NCBI GenBank assembly: GCA_037783415.1
Contig: JAZGTN010000052.1
Coordinates: 1,984,001 to 2,048,000 of the forward strand
Direction: 5' to 3'
DNA from: Leptasterias polaris
Lineage: Eukaryota > Echinodermata > Asteroidea > Forcipulatida > Asteriidae
DNA: 64,000 bases
The position numbers were made by a program, and so were the translations under genes. Position 1 is the stretch's first letter; each line of letters opens with the position of its first letter. Under the pieces are notes generated by a model. The model made no database searches. It was given only the letters and a program-made list of their open reading frames with translations, and had not been told where the DNA came from. This document shows positions 59,492 through 64,000 of the stretch, in pieces.

Positions 59492-62400
59492 TCAGAAGTC
59501 AAGAAGCTGAAAAGAAAACACAAACAAACAATGTCATTCTGTCTTCTCATTCACCCTGTTGAGATCATTCATTTCTCTATAGATAGTTCCTAATAGATGC
59601 CATCTTTACGGGCAAATTGCATTTTGGCTTGCAGGCGCATCAATCACTCAAATTATTAACGCAGCCGCATTGTTCACTAACCAATCATGCAAGGAGTTTT
59701 TGTGAAATGTGTGCATGCTGCACGCCGTTCTTGCGCAAAATGCATGACTGTGTGTTCAAAATTGTCCGTAAAGATGGCCAATTTACGACATATTGCAACC
59801 TACCTATATTCATCTTCACCATACGCCAACATTTATGACTAACATTTTTGATTTCTTGGCCCAATTGTTTTAAGCAAAAATTTCTAAAAACATAATACCA
59901 AACAGGCTTTTCGTTTTGGTTCAACTTATTTTACATTTCTTGTGTATAATGCTTGTCTAAACTTTTTATACATAATCTATTTGCATACTGAATAATTTGG
60001 TTATAGGAAATTTATGTCTCATCTTCCTTCTCAGTCTAGCCTTCTCCACATCTACTTAAACATTTTTACATTTTTAGTGTTCTCTTTTTTATTTCAGTGA
60101 TTATTTTCTAATTCTTGTACATTTCAGTGTGTAATTTATTGTATTTTGTTTGTGGAGAGAAATGTAGATATTATGTAAACATAACACATAAGAAACACTG
60201 AAGAATGTGAATCCAGGAAATGACCTTTACTTTGACCTTTTGGGAAGTAAGGTCAAGCCTTGTGGTCACTGTGGTCTCTAAAGGATTAAAAATCTTGATT
60301 TTGTTTTTGATGGGTATGCCCTTACCAATTGCGGTAAAACTTTCTCAAAGTGTCTTGGTTCCACTGTGGTACCAGATTCAGACTTAGCCTGCTGGGCAGC
60401 TCTTGCTGCACCCTCTGAAAATAAAACAAAACAAAACAACAATAATAACAGTTGTTTGTTAGAGCATGTTAGAGTTTGACACTTCTCTAATGATGAGTAA
60501 AAAATGTACTGCTTTGCAAGGTGTCATGGCTGAGCGGTTTGGAGCATCAAATTCAAGTTCTGGTGGTTAAGTCATCGAAGTGTGGGTTCGAATCCTGGTC
60601 ATGACACTTGTGTCCTTGAGCAAGATGCTTTACTATAATTGCTTCCCTTCACCCAGGGGTGGGTATAAATGGATACCTGGAAGGGTAGAGGTTGATATTG
60701 TGTATGAAAAAGCTTTGGAGCGCCACAGCAGCTCGGGCTGTATACTCCCCGGGGAGCTGAGAAAGATTAAAGGAATGACCGGGGCACTATTGTAAAGCGC
60801 ATTGATACGTTGATGTAAAATGCGCTATATAAGAACTAGTTGTTATTATTATTAATATCCATTTTGTTGGGTCAAACCAGATCATCATTTGCCAGTGGTG
60901 AGATTTTGCCTCCGTTGGCCCTGGTAATTGCATTTGTGCCCCTTGAAAGGTTCCAATAGAAACCAATTTCATCATAGAGGTGCCCTTTACCAAGGAGGAG
61001 ACGCCTTGGTGCCCTTGCCCTCTCAAGAACGAAGCATCAGGCCTGAAGTACACGGCATGAAATTCAACAAACTTCCAATAAACCACCATATGAATAAAAC
61101 AGCACGAACTGACTGTTTAAAATAATAAACAAAAAGGTTGTAATGGGCAGGACAGAAAATAAGAAAAAACAGATTCTCAAGGGAACTAAATTGAGACAGA
61201 AACATTTGAATGGCATTATTGTGAACAACTGATTGTCTTGAGTTGAGCGACAATTTATGGGTGCTACACTTTACAACACTGTCCTCTTCATAAGCTTAAA
61301 GGCGGCGTTGAGGAGCGAGCTTCATCATGCATCACATTAGGCGGGAGAAAACTGGCTATAAATATCTCAAGCTGAATTACATGTGAACCTCGCTAGCTGT
61401 ATAGGAGAAGTACTATGGAGGGGAATGTCATCACTGTCTAATGGGAGGGGAAAATGTGTGTATTTGAACAAAAGAGGGCTCCCTTGACAAACAACAGTAC
61501 CTGTAGGTTATTGGTAGCCCTGGTTAGATATTTGTTTTACAATTTCACCATGAATTGGTTGAACATGCTTACCTGCTGCAAAAACTCTCAACATTTCCAC
61601 CATCAACCTCAGAGCATCTTTACTGACTGTAAAAGAAGAAAAAAGGAATACAAAACATGGGCTATTTGGGCTTTTGTTGGTTTCTGATTCTGCAGTATTT
61701 CATCAAAACCAACAATCATTTGACAAAAACCATAGGTGAGATATTTTATTATTATATATTTTTGAAATGAAACCAAGGATGCCTCATAAGTGAACGAAAC
61801 CACTGTAGCTCACAAGCCTTAGAAATCTGTAAACAAGGGCACCTACTTTGTGAACAAGAAACACCGGGGTTAAACCTAGCCCTATATAGGACTCTTCCTC
61901 TATGCTGTACCATAGAGCAAGGACCAGACCCTTGCTCTATGGCTGTACACAGATACAGAGTCCTAAATATTAGGGCCAGTTTCTAGGGCGGAAACATTTC
62001 AAAGCTTCATAACTCAAATCGATATGCGCGTCGTGCATCCTGCGTCTTACACGTGATTGTACGCGTACGCACGACAGACAACTGTGAGAAGACGAACGGA
62101 ACGGGTATTTTTTTACGTTGAGAGCTGCATTATTTCACAAAAATTACAGATTTATGAGGAATGTATGACGTCAAAAACCCACCGCAGAAAAATGTTTGCT
62201 GCCATGAAATGTGAATCCGGTGAAGTTAGTGGCTTTGTGAAGGTAATAAGAATTGAGTTATGAAGCTTTTACAAAAATTTGCCCCAGAAATGGACCCTCA
62301 TATCCAGGACGTCACTGTAGTAAAATACGAAAGTGAAAGACAGCCAGGGCTAGGGTTAACCCCTACTTTTTGTAAGACTGGAGTTAGGTTCTGTTAAGTG

Positions 62401-63863
62401 CACTACCAATCCTATGTACTAGGGACCTACCACTTCATGTCCCATCATGGACAAAGCAATTGTGATAACGCACCTTGCTCAAGGACACAAGTGCCATGAC
62501 CGGAAGTCAAACTCTGCTGATCAGAAACACAAACGCTCGAGTCCGGTGCAATGTTTGGTCCTTGCTTAGCCCCAGATGAATGGGCCAATCCACTCCGTAT
62601 CCTTGGCCCTAGAGCAATTGCAAACCTATTCTTGTGCCCCATTGAGATTTCTATTCTGCTAAGATCTGCATCATGAAACTTACCAATTGAATGCTACTAT
62701 ACTTGTAAATAGCCGGACTGCTGGAATTTGTTTTAATAACATCACAGATTTTTGGGGAAAATTGATTGCTTTTCGAGTTGCGAATGTGAATTTTTGTTCA
62801 CATAATTGTTAACTTGCGCGAAAACCATGATTTGTCAGGTTCCCTTAACAACTCCACAACAGTTCGATCAACTGCTGTAATCTAATGGGGACCAGACTGA
62901 TTTACTCAGCATTAGTCTGGTCCAAATTGGATCGTAACAGTTGATCATAAATGTTGTGTAATTGTGGAGGGAACCCGACAAGTATGGTTCTCGGTGCAAG
63001 TTGTTAATACGTGAACAAAAATTCACACTCGCGACTCGAAAAGCAATCAATTTTCCCCCAAAATCTGTGATGTTTTTTAAACAAATTCCAGCAGTCCTGC
63101 TATTTATTTTACAAGTGTAGTACTATCGATCGGTAAGTTTCATGATGCAGATCTTTGCAGAATAGAAATCTCAATGGGGCACAATAATAGGTTTGCAATT
63201 GCTCTAGGCCTAGGGCCAAGGATACAGAGTGGATTGGCCCTATTCATCTTGGGCTAGTCCTTGCTCTATGGTTGTGAAACAAGTGATTGTCATTGTCAGA
63301 TTGTCAGCTTGGAGATTTTTCGTTACACTGATTTACAAGTACACTCAAAAGAAAAATCTTTTTAATGTACTTACCACAATTGCGCAACAGTAAGTGACAA
63401 AACATGCGGGTTTCTATTCCAAAATGCATCTCACCTCTGACCTCCTGGCCGCAGGCAGGGCAAACCAAGGAAGGAGCATGAGCTGACTAAATACTTACTC
63501 TTTGTTTTGTCATCTTGGAAAGTGCTCTGCAGAAGCTTTTGAATGGTCTCCTATTCAACAAAGATGAAATAATTTTGATGTTACAAAGTTACAATGTTTA
63601 CAAAAACAACTTCATGGACAACAATGACACCAACTACATGCAATTAACAATGATTAAGTCAGACCGAAAAACAGCAACACTGACTATAACTTCCGTTTCG
63701 TTTTTCATTTCATGCTATGAAAACGTTCCTACAACTTGTTCAGAACCTATATTTATTTCTTAAGCAATACAAAACCATTATCTAGTCAAATATTTCAATT
63801 TCATTTGAAAAATAAAGCACAAACCACTTTGAAAGTTGCGCCAACTTGTTCGTCAGCCATCAT
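59492..63863 (-). CDS. CENPX: Centromere protein X / MHF2, histone-fold subunit, complete
   Basis: Five exons: 63828-63863, 63499-63550, 61573-61626, 60326-60414 and 59492-59506 (TGA), 81 residues, the same length as human CENP-X. CENP-X pairs with CENP-S; the tetramer binds DNA at kinetochores and acts with FANCM in the Fanconi anaemia pathway and fork repair. Visible family blocks are LLQSTFQDDKTK, KDALRLMVEMLRVFAA and the C-terminal FEKVLPQLLLDF that ends the histone fold. The last exon codes only LLDF-stop. Two ATGs are adjacent at the start; either could be used. All introns are GT-AG and in phase. The gene lies upstream of raptor on the same strand, with about 3.8 kb between its stop and the raptor ATG. 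Confidence 0.95.
59578..59808. mobile_element. 230-bp MITE with TATAGATAG ends, copy 3
   Basis: TATAGATAGTTCCTAATAGA to TATTGCAACCTACCTATA. Somewhat more diverged than copies 1 and 2, with several C-to-T type changes. CENPX intron 4. Confidence 0.86.
60518..60855 (+). mobile_element. Full-length SINE, GTCGTGGCCGAGC family
   Basis: Head GGTGTCATGGCTGAGCGGTT, B-box GTGGGTTCGAATCCTGGTC, body ending GCGCTATATAAGAACTAGTT and a TTATTATTATTA tail. The most complete plus-strand copy. CENPX intron 3. Confidence 0.87.
61783..62550 (-). mobile_element. SINE of the same family, interrupted by other DNA
   Basis: Left part 61783-61897 (CACTGTAGCTCACAAGCC to CCGGGGTTAAACCTAGCCC) and right part 62341-62550 (CAGGGCTAGGGTTAACCCC to the tRNA-like head) are collinear with 36590-36925. 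The gap contains the element at 61972-62298. The head is cut off by the foldback at 62567. Confidence 0.75.
61972..62298. mobile_element. 327-bp TIR element with inverted ends of about 45 bp
   Basis: AGGGCCAGTTTCTAGGGCGG at the left, CCAGAAATGGACCCT at the right, and AAGCTTCATAACTCA pairs with TGAGTTATGAAGCTT further in. Inserted in the SINE above. Confidence 0.83.
62567..63257. mobile_element. Large foldback, arms of about 330 bp, in CENPX intron 2
   Basis: The left arm 62567-62898 is the inverse of the right arm 62914-63257 with few mismatches: for example TTGGCCCTAGAGCAATTGCA against TGCAATTGCTCTAGG, and GGACCAGACT against AGTCTGGTCC around a 15-base loop centred at 62906. No ORF. A transcript would form a long hairpin. 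Confidence 0.92.
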
Positions 63864-64000
63864 CCATGTCATCCACTTTTCTTCTTTGCGCTATTTATAG
63901 TTGATCAATTGAGGGCGCTATTTGTAAAACAAGTAATTGTAAATATCGTACGATATTAAGGGCGTGAATGAATAATGTGACTTTTCAATCTAACTGTCCA
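63864..64000 (-). promoter_or_regulatory. CENPX 5' leader and proximal promoter
   Basis: The bases directly upstream of the CENPX start. An out-of-frame ATG at 63867 opens a five-codon reading frame (ATG GAT GAT GGC TGA) that overlaps the real start. A GAGGGCGCTATTTG stretch near 63912 and a CTATAAATAGCG stretch near 63890 are the only promoter-like sequences noticed; the latter resembles a TATA element. Confidence 0.4.

Overview
The window is invertebrate animal nuclear DNA. It is AT-rich, its genes have many short exons with GT-AG introns, and the introns are packed with tRNA-derived SINEs, non-LTR retrotransposon tails and small terminal-inverted-repeat (TIR) DNA transposons. I read four protein-coding genes by joining exons whose splice phases agree; no bacterial, plasmid or CRISPR features were seen. 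Protein similarity and repeat style suggest a deuterostome such as an echinoderm, but that is inference from memory, not a search.

Layout, left to right. (1) Minus strand, running off the left edge to 5069: a flavin reductase-like (FMN-binding split barrel) protein, seven coding exons seen, probably mitochondrial. (2) Plus strand, 5815-8359: MRM2, the mitochondrial 23S-type rRNA 2'-O-methyltransferase, three exons, 249 residues, complete. Genes 1 and 2 are head to head, 745 bases between start codons. (3) Minus strand, 55709 down to 12536: RPTOR (raptor), the scaffold subunit of mTORC1, complete in 32 coding exons and 1334 codons. It fills two thirds of the window and is convergent with MRM2. 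(4) Minus strand, 63863 down to 59492: CENPX (MHF2/STRA13), five coding exons, 81 residues, complete.

The genes have no evident shared pathway: raptor acts in nutrient-responsive growth control, CENP-X in the kinetochore and Fanconi anaemia DNA repair, MRM2 in mitochondrial ribosome assembly. The two left genes may share a bidirectional promoter, and both carry presequence-like N-termini.

Most remaining structure is repetitive. Notable items are a minisatellite that copies a splice acceptor plus exon start in the flavin gene, an inverted MITE pair bracketing raptor exons 16-17, a hAT-like element with an 8-bp target duplication nested in an element with a 9-bp target duplication in raptor intron 1, a near-perfect 54-bp minisatellite in raptor intron 23, a purine/G-rich minisatellite in raptor intron 17, and a foldback of about 690 bp in CENPX intron 2. 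I found no evidence of a wholly new biological system; the unusual signals are structural and concern splicing and transposons.
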